From the NCBI RefSeq assembly GCF_032854445.1, contig NC_088301.1, positions 39,669,187-39,733,186 on the forward strand: DNA of 64,000 bases, read 5' to 3'. Positions 40,798-55,700 of the stretch are shown here, in pieces (the stretch's first letter is position 1; each line of letters opens with the position of its first letter). Source of the DNA: Liolophura sinensis (lineage: Eukaryota > Mollusca > Polyplacophora > Chitonida > Chitonidae). A program made the translations under genes and the position numbers. The notes below the pieces were generated by a model that was not told where the DNA came from, did no database searches, and was given only the letters and a program-made list of their open reading frames with translations.

Positions 40798-43700
40798 CTA
40801 CAATTTGCCACTTGAAAGACCAGCTTGCAGACTCTTCAGGTATGCTTCATGGATACTTGAAACAAAGTTTGTGTCAGTCTGAAAAGACAAGAACAGTTAT
40901 AACATGATCAGCTGTAGTTATACACTTAGCATAACCTTCAATATTATTTGAAATTCAAAGTACTGGAACATGGCAACATGTTTTCTCTCTTTAACAGGTT
41001 TTACTTGGTTGATTTAAAAAATTATATTTCGACATGGCCTTTTGTCATTTTTCTAGAAAACTCCAAATTACAGCTGTTTTAAATTTGGAAGCAAAATTCT
41101 CTCACATGTTATGCTTTATGGTTTTGAAATCTGTCTGCTTGGTCCCTTAATTTGATGTCCATATTGGATTTCTGGCAAAACCTTTGAACACTTTCTCAAA
41201 AACCAGAAAGGCAGATCCTTCAAATATCTGACATGAATATTTATTTATTTATTTATTTATTTATTTCATTGGTGTTTTACACCATACTCAAGAATATTTC
41301 ACTTCTACGACGGCGGCCAGCATTATGGTGGGTGGAAACAGGGAATAGCCCGGGGGAACCCATGAACATCCGCAGGTTGCTGGAAGACCTTCCAACGTAT
41401 GGCCGGAGAGGAAGCGAACATGATCTGGACTTGAACTCACAGGGACCGCAATGGTGAGAGACTCCTGAACATGACATGTGCTACCCTTGACATGAATAAG
41501 GGGCGATACTAGTTAGACGAAGTTTGAAGAAGACATTAAAATCTTTTAAAACCATTGGAAGCTTTGGTCGAATATAGGAAGTCATAAAAAGTTTTGAATT
41601 GTGATATAAATTTGATAAGTATTCCACTGTATTTCAAGTTGGTGATTCTGAATCTGTTTTTTTTCTATTTTTGTAACTTTCTGAGATAATGTCAACAAGC
41701 TATTTTATGGTTTTGAAGTTCGGTAATGTCAATGGCCTGTAAACTGAAAACTATGAGAGTTAGAAAGCTGTGCCCCAAGATATGCCCTTTCTGTGAGGGT
41801 CGAACCATTTTTAGCTACCATCAATAGTTTTCTTGCCATTATAACAACAGCACCCTATTTCAGAAATTCATTTAACCTAGACTTTATAGACTAGAGGGTA
41901 ATTAGACAATTATATGTTCTGCAACTGCCTTGCTAGTTAACAATCCATGATTTCCCCAAATTGGCTGGTATATGTTAATATACCAGCATCACTGTGTTAT
42001 TGACTATACACTGCTTCATAGAGTGAAATAAGCTGGCTGCTTTTAATTTTGGAAACGTTGCCAATTGTGTCAAATTATGCGCAGAATATTCTAACAAGCA
42101 AAGGCAGAACCTACACCAATAATGGTTGTAGAGGACATTTGCTAGAAAATTTTCTACACATCTACATTTTCCTCAAAGTGTGGTTATTATGCTCCTCATT
42201 CACACCCATGTAGTTGCCAGGTTATGGCACTGTGTTCAGCCGATGTCAAAATAAGAAAAAAATCACTTTATTTATTTGACTGGTGTTTAAGGCCATACTG
42301 AAGAATTTTTTTTTCACTTATATGACGTCTGTCAGGTTCATGAGTGAAGGACACTGGGCTGCCCAGAGAAAACCACTGAAAACCATGGCAACAGACAAAC
42401 CTCATGATAAAAGACTGCTGATGAACCACCAAGAGCTGGATTTGAACATGCGACCTCAATGGGCAAGGGCTTTACAGTCACAGTGAGCAAGCTAGTCTGA
42501 GATTGCTCTGATGTTAGCTTTGGCAAAATTTTGTCGGCCAAGGATGGCCCCAAACCAACATCAGAGCTCCCTCCATTCAAAAACTTGATTCAGTTATCTG
42601 CCAATGTCAAATATTTCTAGGCTGTCAGTACAGCAGTTGACTTTAAGCCTTTCAAAAGAATCTTGGGCCCACACGTCTCATGAAATAACAGATCAACATT
42701 TTGACGTATTTGACTGGTTTTTCTCGCCGCGACAAAATGCCATGGCAACTCCACTAGGCTTTTAAATGGACTGTGCTCTGATGTTGGTTTGGGTCCACCT
42801 TTCGCAGAACAAAATTTTCACAAACCTATCATCACAGCAATCATTGACTATGAGTAAGCACTTTGACAGCTAGCAAAGGCTCTTGTAACAACATTGTAGT
42901 ATGATTTCCACTCACCTGCAGAAGATAAATTAGAGCTTGTTTCAGCTGTTCTTTAGTTAACGGTGCAATTCTGGGGTCTACGCTAGGTTTTACGTCAGAT
43001 ACCAGACTCCCTGGCTGTAAAAGTGATGCATCACCTGAAACAACAATGCACTTGCCATTATTTATTTAACCATATTTGGCATGTTTTGCTAAAGCAAGGT
43101 TCATGAGAAGCTTGGAGATTAGTGCATCAGTTAAAAAGGGCAGCCCAAGTTGACTGAACATTTGATTCAAGTAGCAACATATAATGTATACCCAATCATA
43201 TACATGTATATTATTTCAGGTTTAAAATTTTTTTTTCTGATTGGTTTTTCATGCTGTACTCAAAAATATTCCACTTATATGACGGCAGCCAGCATTATGG
43301 TTGGGGGAAACGGGCAGAGCCCAGCAGAAACCCACGACCATCTGCAGGTTGCTGACAGGTTTTCCCATGTACAACCGGAGCAGAAGCCAGCATGAGGTGG
43401 ACTTTTCAACTTGCAGTATTCGCATTAGTGCTAGGCATCTGGGTCACTGTGTTGTTCTAACATGCACATCTAAAAAGCATGCTCGTAAAGCCTAAGATGT
43501 ACATGTAGTGAAAATTGTACACTACATCATGATGTTGAAACAAACATAAAAAGTTACTGTTAGACTAACATCTTAACATTAAGACACCTTCTTCAAAACA
43601 TGTTCATCAAACCCATTCAGTTTCAAAATGTTGTGAAAAATGTAAGGTTAGTTGACTCAAATTTACTCTGGGACTACATCCAAACTAAATTTTTAATATA

Positions 43701-46700
43701 AGATTGCTTTAGTAAAAAATCCAGTAAACTTTGAAAAAAAAAAATGATAAAATATCACCTCAGAACTAAGAGGTCTACATCTTTGAAGCATTTTCATCAT
43801 GCCATTAAGTTTCCTGACTATGTAGTCAAAGCTGTTGAGACCAACAGACAAAACTATAATACTCTGGGGCTAGAAACTGATTTATTTCACCCTAAGTGCA
43901 AAACCTACTCTTAACCTCAGTATTAAGATGTCTACATCTGGAAAGCACGCTAATCAAGACCATGTACTGAAAACCAACATATGGACAAAAAGTTTACCCT
44001 GGGATATCTTTTTCTGTACAATGAATAGCTGACCTTAACAAAAAAAGCTTTCCTGGACCCTGGATACACAAAATACCATCCCTTACTTTGTAATGGCCAG
44101 CTACAAAAATGTGAACATCATGCTGTCTACAAAGCTTTCATCTATAATTCTACAGTTTATGAACCAGACAAATATTATTTTTGGTAACTGCTTAAATGTA
44201 TACCTTGTCCTGTACAAGATAGATGTGACACCGGTGGTGATCCTCTGGCTGAAGTAGTAAATACCATTGGAGAAAGGAGCACATCCGTGCTGAAAGACGG
44301 TGCGGGTAGTGTGATAGCCAATGGAGGATGATGCTGAAGAGAAAAAAAAAAGAGAAGAGAGGACATAAGTTATTCTTTTCCTGGCATCTTTTTTTTTCTT
44401 TATTATTATTACTATTTTCCTGGTGTGTGAGGTTTTTTTTTGGCACAAAAGCATGTAATACATCTGATACAAGAACAGGCACAGTGACAGAGGAGACTCA
44501 TTGCAAGTCATATCAGCACAACATCATGGTTTTCATTAAATAATTCCAATATAAACAAGCCTCTAAATGCACAAGGGATCCAAAATCTGAAGATTTTCTT
44601 CACTTAAATTTTTGTAAACAGGTGCAAGAAAACATATGTTTACAGAACTTTCAATGTATTTAAACACCATGGCAAAATTACCAGACATGGTGATGTCTTC
44701 TACAGTACTTATACCACATTATTTGGGAAGTGCAGAGAGTAAGTACCAAGACTGCTAACACTGAAACCTTATGCCTGACATGACTTTGGACTGAATCATA
44801 CCAATTATGAAGGAGATGCTTTAAACATAATGAACACATACATGGTCATTGATATTTAAATCAACACAGTTCAAGTGTACATATGTACACATACAGTGTA
44901 TCTTCACATGTACATGTCTGTCATGCATTTTTCACATGTTAGAAAGGACATCAGACTTGAATTGACCTCAATTTAGACAGACAGGTAATAATCTGGCAGG
45001 GCTATACTATCTACAAGAATTGGAGGAAACCAATTCTTGCTTTAACTTCCATAAACCAAATCTGCTGGAATCTGTTTTTATTCCCATTGAAAGAAAGGTC
45101 ACAAAAATAGATTTTAAAATGACCAAATGTTTTCAAATTTCTGATTCTTTCATGTATTTTGATTTATTTTGATTGTTTTTTTTTTTATGGCGTACTCAAG
45201 AATACTTCACCACCAGCATTATGGTGGGAGGAAACCAGTCAGAGCCCTGGGGCACTTTCATGTATAAGTACTTCATTTGGACTGCAGTGCATAGGACTGC
45301 AGTGTGACACCATTAAACTAATAACATCCTCAAAATGGCAAAAACAAAGCCCTGTAAGGAGTCAAATAAGAAACTCTGTTGATGGAAAAAAAAAGGCAGA
45401 ACTGTTTAGTAATTTATTATTACCACCTGTTTGTAATTTATGAAGGGGCCTCCGTGGCTCAGTTGGTTAGCGCGCTAGCGCAGCGTAATGACCCAGGAGC
45501 CTCTCACCAATGCGGTCACTGTGAGTTCAAGTCCAGCTCATGCTGGCTTCCTCTCCGGCCGTACGTGGGAAGGTCTTCCAGCAACCTGCAGATGGTCGTG
45601 GCTTTCCCCCAGACTGTGCCCGGTTTCCACCCGCCATAATGCTGACCGCTGTCGTATAAGTGAAATATTCTTGAGTACGGTGTAAAACACCAATCAAATA
45701 AACAAATAAATAATTTATGAACATTATACTGATGCCATAGTGATAAGTTAATAAAAAATATCCAGATATAATTACCTTCTCAGAAATTACGCTGCTCGTT
45801 TCAAATTCTGCTGGAGTTAAAAGAGTGCTAGACGACAAATCCAGAAAGCCGGCTTCTGACCCTGTTGTCTTTTGCACTGAGCAAATTGATGCAATTCTAT
45901 CCTCTAGACTTTTAGCTGAGCTTTTATCTGGGATAAAACTCTGGCCTGCCTGTCCTGTTGACGACAGTGAAAATGATGGCGATGAATATGTAGCGGGAGA
46001 AGATAAAGTATTGACAATGTCAGGACTTTTGTTGCCACCAGCACTGACATTAATACCACTTCCCGCACCAAGTGAAGGTTTGATTATGTTGAAAGACATT
46101 GTCTGGGCAGTTGATACACTGGCATCAGGGGCCAATGTCAACAATTCTGGATTTAAAATAAAAGGCAGTCTGGCCTGGGGCTTGCTTGACACCATGTCAC
46201 CCCCAGGCCCTGGAGGGTGTCGTGGACTTAGATCACCAGGTTGAGGGTGCTGAGGGAGTTGTTGCTGTTCCACAGTTTCTAGGCGCGGCCCAGTTGACAT
46301 GAGCTGTTGGAGAATGGGATGAAGTAGACTTGCACCGGAGGAGGATGAGGCAGGATTTGACAACTCTGCCTCAGACAAATGACTGGATTCACACAGGGAG
46401 ATTGACCTGAAAATTCAGATATGATATTAATGACAATTCTTCATTGATAATGATAACAATTCTTTATAAATAAGGGTAATTCTTTATTTCAAACAAAAAG
46501 ATCCACAGAGGTTACATATATAATTTTTTTGCCAGCTAATACCAAGCATTCTACAAATTATAAATTATTTCTAAAGAAAGAGATGGTGAAGGCAGCAATA
46601 TATTCCAGGAAAAAAGTGAAATGCTGTCATCTTACAATGTAATTTTTGGATTAAAGTTTATACATACAGCTCACACTCTGACCATGTCAGTAAAAATACT

Positions 46701-49700
46701 GCAAAATAATGACATTTTGAAATACTTCATGTCAGCACATATCCTGAATGAGCTAAATAGTGGGCTAGCCCTTGGGGACACATTCTGCATGTTGATGTCA
46801 ATGCTAAATAAAAATATTTTTTGACAAAATAATTCTGGTGCATGGTGCAGTCTACTCCCTGTCAAGTTATAGGTCTCCAGCCTCCACCACAAGGGTAAGA
46901 ATATCAGCTTTTCCACTGGTGCTATCTTAAGAGGCTAATTGTGATTGGCTAAAATCTCATGTCTGCTGCACCAGGTAAGAAATGCCTCATAAAATCTCAA
47001 TGCCACATGTGCCTTGTGATTTTTTTTTCTCTCTTGCCTCTGCCACTACAGCACTGATGATAACCAGAACTTAAGGTGGCCACTTAAATGTTCAGCTACA
47101 TATACAAGATCAGGTTTTATCATCACAGTCAGGCTCAGCTTTTTATCAAGGAAGTACATGTATGTGTACCTAGTTAGCCTGTGTTCAAGTGGAGAGTTTC
47201 TAGATCAGTATCTACAGGTACATTACATGTATATCAGACAAAAAAAAAAAACCCCAAAAAAAACAAAAAAAAAAACAGCAAGTGACAAATACTGAGTTTG
47301 AACTCCTCTCAACACTAGAACATTACACAAAAGGTCAAGTATGTCACAATGTCAACGTATCATCAATGGTTGATGAAATGTACAAGTAAGGTGACACTTT
47401 GTTTTCAATTTTTACTTTGTGTTTCATGTGCAACACTAAACAATCCAAAAATGGAATAAAAATAAAACTGAAATCCATCTTTTTATTTTGTCTTATCTTG
47501 ATATTTTTTGTAATTTTCCTGTTTTTCAAGGTTGTTCAATCATGTCCTCACCAGGACAAGTTGCCCAGATAGTCTACATTTTCCATAAAATTGAATGATT
47601 CTCAAGTTCTGTTTTTATATTCTTTGCCAAAAAGGATTTATTCTTCCGACCTATACAAATTTACCCTTGCAAAAGTGATTTCAGTGGAAGGGCGCAATAA
47701 CTTCCAAAAAGTACTTTTAAGGTTGGATGTGAGATATGGGTCCTATAACTTTCCAAATCAAGGTATTTCTATGTTTTTGTGGTAATCTGCTAAATTTTTT
47801 TTAACTTAAACAAAACCAAAGCAACAAAAAAAATCCACATCATAAAACTACATTTTTTTAAGAAATGCACTGAATTAAGTATGCAGTGTGAACCTGTTTG
47901 TTGATGGCCTTTCTTTACTGGTGGCATCTGCACCCAACTGGTCCATTGACCCTGGGGCGCACCTCTGCTTGGTTATACTGGCATTCCTGAACAAGGCCTC
48001 CAGACTTATGGCTGTGATAGGAGTACCACCTGCCGCTTCTCTGGAGCTGTCACTCACGGCTCCACCACTTGTTTCTGAACAGACAGTTAACAGGGTGTAT
48101 GTACATGTGTTTGTTTACTTAAATCACAGACCAGGAGATCAACTACATTGGACTATCTCTTTTGGTAACAAAGGAAACAATTAAGCAGTGTAAAGACTTA
48201 TAACACTTGTATGTCAATCACCAATGACAAAACAGTACAGCACATCCAGAAATATAAAATGCACATCCAGAAATACCATTCAATTTGCTAATTTCTTCAA
48301 TAAATTAAATACATAAAGATTTTCTAACTAAACATTTTTCAATTTATGAAAACAGAAGTTCCAAACTGTCCAGCAAAATATTTTCACACAGCTAGAATAA
48401 AGCGTTTAAGAAAAAAAGACATCTTTCAAACATATTTATTTACTTTTTTATTTGACTCGTGTTTTACGCCGTACTCAAGAATATTTCACTTATAGAACGG
48501 CGGCCAGTATTATGGTGGGAGGAAACTGAGCAGGGCCCAGGGGAAACCCACGACCATCCACAGTTCGCTGGCGGACCTTTCAACATATGACCAGAGAGGA
48601 AGCCAGCATGAGCTGGACTTGAGCTCACAGCGACCGCATTGGTGATAGGCTTCTAGGCTAGCGCGCTAACCAACTGAGCCACAGAGGCCCCTCTTTCGAA
48701 CAAAGGGAATATGGACCACAACAGACATAACAGCTAACATCAGCAGCGTATCAAAAATCTGCAGACAGGACTGAAGTGTCACTGATGTTTCATTAGTTAT
48801 TGTTTTCCATCTCAAAATATTATTCATAATAGGACGGGACAGGACGGTGAGTACCTGATTCAAAATTCTGACTTGGAGAAAGTTTCAATGGCATAGGGCG
48901 AATCAGCTGTGTTGTCTTGGTTGCAGCAGCATTGGGATTGTCAATCATTGGCTTAGGCTCTGCTTTTCTTCCAATGCTTGTTCCTCCTTTTGACTGCAAT
49001 AAATATGGAGTCAATTTTAACAACGTGAGAACTGATTAGGAAGTTATGTTGTATATCTTGTGGGGACCTAATACAGCATGGAAAGGAAAAGTCCTATTCA
49101 AGTTAATTATCTACCTTTGTATACGTCTGCTGCTGGCTGTTCAATTGTCAGTTGTCTGGTTGATTGCTCAATGCCTATTGCTACCATAAAGCTGAAACAC
49201 TAATGACAGCGACAAGTATTCTCACTCACCCAAGAATACACGGGTTAGTCAAGAATGCATTAGCTTTAGAGTAACAACAGCCATTGGAGTAGGCCCATAT
49301 ACAGCAAATGCACACCAATCATACATGTTCACAGTAAGTATTACGATAACATGTATATAACAGCATTGTCAGTGAGGCAAAGATTAACAATGTTTTCTTC
49401 TTATTCTAACTATCCAATGAAAGCATACAGTACATGTCATAGACTTAAGGAAGCTAAAAAAAATCAGATCCCATTTGGAAAAACCTTTAATAATAACTTT
49501 CATCAACTATGGGACACAATCCCTTTTATTTTTCCAGTGTGGATCAGCACTTACAGGGTGTTAACAATCACACAACACAATCCATTCACCGACCTTGACA
49601 TATTCATGTTGTGCCTTGGACAACATCTGAATAATGTCCACCTGTTGAGGGTCAGTAGGACCCATGCTTTCTGTGGGTCTCTCTACCATACTGTCACTCT

Positions 49701-52700
49701 CTGATGCTCTTCTCTGTCGCATGGAGCTCTGGGTTTTGGCATGGTGATGTTCAATGGCAAGCTGGACTAAACTGAAAGGTTGGAAGCAAAACACATGGTT
49801 ATTTAGAGTCTTAACACTTTAACAAGCCAAATAAAAATATCTGAGTAGGTAACAAAACTGGACAGAAGTGAGATTTTTCTGTATTACCTACTATAAACAA
49901 TAGTCAAAATTTCTGACTCATGTTATGAACACACAAATCTGCCAGATACAGTAAATTACTCAACATTTCATGGAATTTTTCACCAGCTAATCCCTCTGCT
50001 TTATGAGTTGTACACAGCAAGGTGTTTATTCGAGCATATCCTGAAGGCATTACAGTATTCTGTGCTGACTGATAAAATTACACCTTTATGTGAAACCCCG
50101 AAACTTGCCAAGCCACCCAATGTAGTTTTCTCTCTAAAATCAAATTAAAAATGTGCATAAATTGCACTGAAAGTTGGTCTTTCATATGCAAAAGGTTGAG
50201 GAATTAGGGTTAATTTTTAACCTAAAATCAAATAAAACGTTACCATATCTTACATGATGTATTCATGTAAAATCATAAATGATAAACCATAGATCATATA
50301 TTATTTTTTCATGATATATCAACTTTAGTACAGCAGAGAATGTGATCAGCTGCTGACAAATTCCATGAAATTATCAATGTCATCTATAACATTAACATCC
50401 CATACTGCATAAATATATCCTTACTATCTTCAAACATGTAGGAGCATATTTAACTGCATTGTAAATGTACTATTAGCTACATGATTACTCAGTGATAGGA
50501 TACGCAAATATATGGTGTCAGTAATCCTCATATTGGGTGAGGCTGACGGCTCACCCAATATGAGAATTATCGACAATATATTTGCGTATTCTATCAGGCG
50601 TATCCTGCGTATCGTCACCATGTAACGAATTTATCCTGCAAAGACCCATCAATTTAGTGCAGAAGACCAAAGTATAGGTGAATCGCGTTGTGACCGTCAT
50701 TGGGTCCCAATGAAGGGAGATAACCTACTCAACAGACAAATTTGACGTCATATGCAGGATTTGAGAATATATCTGTATTTTGTCTGATGCGGCATAAATG
50801 TATATACATATTGTACAGCCTGCATGGGTGCATTGAAATATCAATTATCTGTTTAATATAGATTGGCAGATATCATTTAGCATTTACATGGTAAATGTGG
50901 TGAGCAATGGTTAAATTAACAACATTACTTTACCACACTGGCTATGAACATGGAAATGTTATTATATTATTTATTACACTCACACTCTAAACAAACTAAA
51001 TATATTTTCTAGCCCTCCAACGCCATGTCAAAACGATTAACAATTTGATTTTCTTTCTTTTTTCTTTGTTTTTAACTTTAACTGTATCAATTTATAACCA
51101 CACACTTACAGGCGTTACAAATGCCACCATGCATGTTTTGGCAACTTAACATCTTACCGAACCAAAGGGAAAGTAAAGAAAAATTAAGGGTGTCTGGTAT
51201 ATTTATTTATTGGGTGTTTTAAACAGATCATCTTCTCAAATCTTCCATCAGACAACAGACAACTTACTCTGAGAGAAAATGAATATACACCTACATGTAA
51301 ATGTATGTGAGGTCATACTGTAGTTGTAGAGCGATAACATGTATTGAAGTGAAGACGTGAGAAAGATGTAAAACATGCTTGCATAATATACACAGCAAAA
51401 TGAACTAAGTTTATTTATATCTACACTGGCCTCTTCAGTTCATGTTGTCAAAAATAACCATTTCTAGATAAAAATGTGTAGGCCTAGCGAGGCATAATTT
51501 GCCATGGCTTAGAGCCTACAGTTATACTGTGATATGGCAGACAGGCAGTTAGAGTTGCAACTGGAAGGGTAAGCAGGAGAAGAAGGATCATATACTTACC
51601 AATTCATGAGCTGACCTATTCTGGCACATTCATCTTTGTCATAAAACCATATTCCAAAAATTGCTGAAAATCGAAGAATGACAACCCTTAACATTAACAT
51701 GACATGCAATATAACCTACATAAATACTCACATGTATAGAGGATTGAATAACTGCTGAGTGAGTGGAGGGCTAACCCAGTCAGGGTCCTACATCAGCAGC
51801 CATGGATCATGTATGATGTAAACCAAATATAGCCTGCTCCAAGTACCAGACATCAAAGACATGTCCATAGATGGAAGAGGTTGATTTCCCCCAGGTGCAA
51901 CATGGCCTTGCATGGAAACGCACAGGACCATCAGCCCACAGAACCAGTTTGCAATAACAGGATACAAAATGCGTGGGCTATACGTGTAGGTCTGTGACAA
52001 TAGCACAGGGTCTTAAAATATAGCTCCATGTGATGTAAAGAAGGCCGTGTTCTTTTCCAGCCTGTGGGTCCCATTTCTCTGTGTCTGTGTGCAAAGGGCG
52101 GCGAGGAGTACTGTATTGTTACAAACAATGTTTAGGTTAAGATGGGCCAGAGTATTTTTAGCAGCTTTCTGGGTTAATAATCTCCTGGTATATGAAGCTA
52201 GGGCTGAGGAGGACTCAGCATCTGTTGGGTTTAGCTCCATGCAGAGCAACATGTGGCAAACATTCGTTTCTTCAGGCCTTCAGGTGCAGGACATTGTTGC
52301 ACAGCTAACACAGTTATAATACCTAGTATTAATCCTTGTACAATAACCAGAGGTGGCAATACCTGGACACCTTTCTTTACAATACAATCATGGCAGCACA
52401 AGTTCATGCGCTCACCACTGCCTCGCACGGCATTGTGCTAAACCACGCAACGTGTACAATATACATCTTCCTTTACATAGTGCAACAGTATATTACAGAA
52501 TACCAATGGAATAAAGGTTACTGACAGCTTTGGGAATATGAGAATACATGTAAATGTGCAAAATAACAGGATGGCATTTAAACTATAATTTCTCTGGGAG
52601 AATGGTGATATCATAAGCTACTGGATTTTTTCGATGTATTCATTATAACTGCAGTTCACTGCTAAGCCACAGAATTTGTAGTTTTGTTTAATTTACTTGC

Positions 52701-55700
52701 TGTTTTTTTTAATGCTGCATTACTATTTATTTATTTATTTGATTAATGCTTAATGCCATATGCAAAATTTTTCACTCATAAATGGCAGTTTTATAGGTAG
52801 AGGAAACAGGAGTGTTTGGGGTAAACATCAACATTAGGCAATGTACAGATGAACTTTTCCACAGGCACTCCATAATGACAGGAGACAAGTACATCATGTA
52901 CATACAATCTTCAACAGACATCACACTGCTGAGTACCTATTGTTACTATGGCCAAAGAAGCAGATTCTATGTCCAAGGCCTGGTTTGAACCCTCAACTAA
53001 TGTGCCTTGGCAGTTGAAAGGCAAGCCCATCTACACTACTATATATATTCTCCATGAACCTTCTCTTTCAAAATACAACCAAAACATGAAGCCCCAAGTG
53101 AGTGTGCAAGACTGCAAAGTAACACTTCATGGTTATTAAGAGTTTTACTTACACATACCTTTTGTATTTCTGTACAATAAGAACGGGTCTTGCAGCTGGA
53201 ATTCTAGGTCTTTAATTATGGGCTCTATCAAGTTGTTAAGACCTAGTCTATTCAGAATCATGAAACCATTGATTGGGGAAGCCGATCTAAAAAAAAAGGA
53301 CAAAGTTTTATTCATGAATTAGTTTATTTCAATCCACACTCTTTGATAAGCAAACCCTGAACTGCATTTGGTAATCCATGTACTATTGGAGGCCAGGCAA
53401 CCCTGTGAATAGCTGAGCAAAATGTTGAGCTATGAGGTAAAATACTTCCATGGTATTTGGCATATGCATATCACTACTGATGATTGGATATCTATGTGGG
53501 TGGCCATTACAACCCTATGATTGGCCAAGACCTTTAACCAAACAGGACACTGACACCGACAGCATCTGATCCCCCTCTTACAATTCCTCTCCTTACTTCG
53601 TGAGTTGAGCTAAAAGCACTTGTTTGGAACAAATATTTCCCAAAACAGTTCAGTAATGGTAAACCTCCCTCAAATACTCCACCCTTAGCCTAAAGAAAAA
53701 ACACCTAAATTGAGAAACACAAAAACACTGACAATAAAGTAAATATGGATATCAAAGTAAACTAGCACTAATTGTTAAGATCCATAAAAACTCAATGTTA
53801 AGTAGTACATGCATGTATGCTGCTAATGATCAGTGACACTAAGACATTGTGATACTTGAAAGAGGCTCATTCCTCAGTGTAATCAGCATACTATTCATGC
53901 TGGGACGCCAGCTGTATCAAATGACCAACAATGAATACTCAGTTCTTATAGTTCACACATTATTTCCCTATTTTCTTGTCAGTAGCAAAGACATACATAC
54001 ATGTACATATGTAGCTTTAATTTCATGTATATCATTAATAATGGTTTTCCATGATATTTCTTCACTTAATCATAAACGAGCTCTGTGGGAAGACATACTA
54101 AAAGGCTGTAGACTATAATATATTCACTTGGAAGCACAAGGCAATAAAATGTTTGTGCTTGATCCAATTTGCCCATTAACACTGAATGCCAAATAGCACA
54201 TTGGCAGATTTCTACAGTGAACTCTGTATCACTGTAATAGGGAATTGGGTGTGAGTTTGAATTTTCTGATACTTACAGTATGCAGATATATTGGCTATGT
54301 ACAAGTAACCCTAGATGTTTCAATTCTACATGCTTTCACACCTATCAGAAAAAACAATAACCTCACTATTCAAACTCCAAGTTTTCAGCATGAAAGGAGA
54401 GTGTAACATAACCTTTTCTGAGAAATATTAAATAAATTCAACCAACTACAAAAAATATATACAAGTAGAACATGTATGGTGATAAAGCTATTACCCAGTA
54501 AACATCCTAATCCATTATTTCTTTCAGCAATATGGATAAATAGTTACAATAGCTTACAATGTACATGTAAATCAGAGTCTTTACTCTGTACACATTAATA
54601 TTGACAGCATTTACAATGCCAGCTTATTTCCTTGAATGGACAAGACATATGCGTATACATGTACGTTGTTTGAAACAACAATTAACGTCATCATACATGT
54701 AGCTGTACAACAGCAACTGTATGTGCATATGAACATAATGGGAACATGTGCTTCTGCTCGCACACATATCAAACTTGTCATCTACAGTAACTGTAATGTC
54801 TAATATTTGGCATTTTTGGTAGCACCAAGGCAAAAAAAAGCTGTGGCAAAGATACACATGGTTCAAGGGGATTCATGACAATTTGCAAAAAAACTTCAAA
54901 GGAAAACAATGAAATGTAGCACAATTTTTTTCTCTTTGTCCCCCCTTACAGCACAGGACAGCATGCAGGTGGGAAAAACCACTGATCATGCACATCAGAT
55001 ATAGACAATACTGTTTTTTTACAAGATCCTGGATTGGAGTCCATATTCCTTGGACTACATTCAGAATCTCCAAAAGTTATCCCCAGGATACACCAGAGGC
55101 TTGTATCTACAATAAGTCATGCACTTAAACAAGGAATAAGGACAGGCCTGGCTGTTAGGTCATAACACCTCATAATGGAAAACACTATTGGTAGACCCCT
55201 AGATAAGTAAGTGTACATGTATATATATATGTAAACAAGCAAGCTATCAAGCACAGGTTAGCTGCATGTATGAGAGTACTAAGGCCAGGGTAGAGTTTGG
55301 CTGTACTTGCACATTCAACCCAGTCAAGGTATTGGGGAGGGAAAAGCTTTGAGCAGCCTAGTAGCTATAATCTACCAGCCTCCAGGCTTCAGCTCACCAA
55401 CCTGGCTAAGGGACAGGGGAAAGCAATTTGCAGCAAGAGTTGTAGAGTTAGGAGGATAGTTTTGTGAAGGGAGCCTGCATAGCAGCTGGCAGTCGCTGCA
55501 CCAGTTGCAGTTACCACTGGGAATACTATCTGGTCCATTCAACTGGACCACTCTAGTGACTGAGAGAAAACTTGTGTTGACTGTATCAGGCCAGCGTGGA
55601 AAGTTTTACGAAAAACGACACTGGCATGTTCTTTGCAGGAGTGCATTTGGTACCGCAGTNNNNNNNNNNNNNNNNNNNNNNNNNNNNNNNNNNNNNNNNN

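Noticed and set aside
45825-46244. 139-codon plus-strand ORF
   Set aside because: It is the antisense of the large DCP1 exon, whose minus frame fits flanking exons in phase.
48605-48691. Possible tRNA gene on the minus strand
   Set aside because: The head is followed by the SINE-A body and flanked by target duplications.
52047-52441. Overlapping plus and minus ORFs of 62-90 codons in a DCP1 intron
   Set aside because: No domain, no splice logic and no codon pattern was seen.
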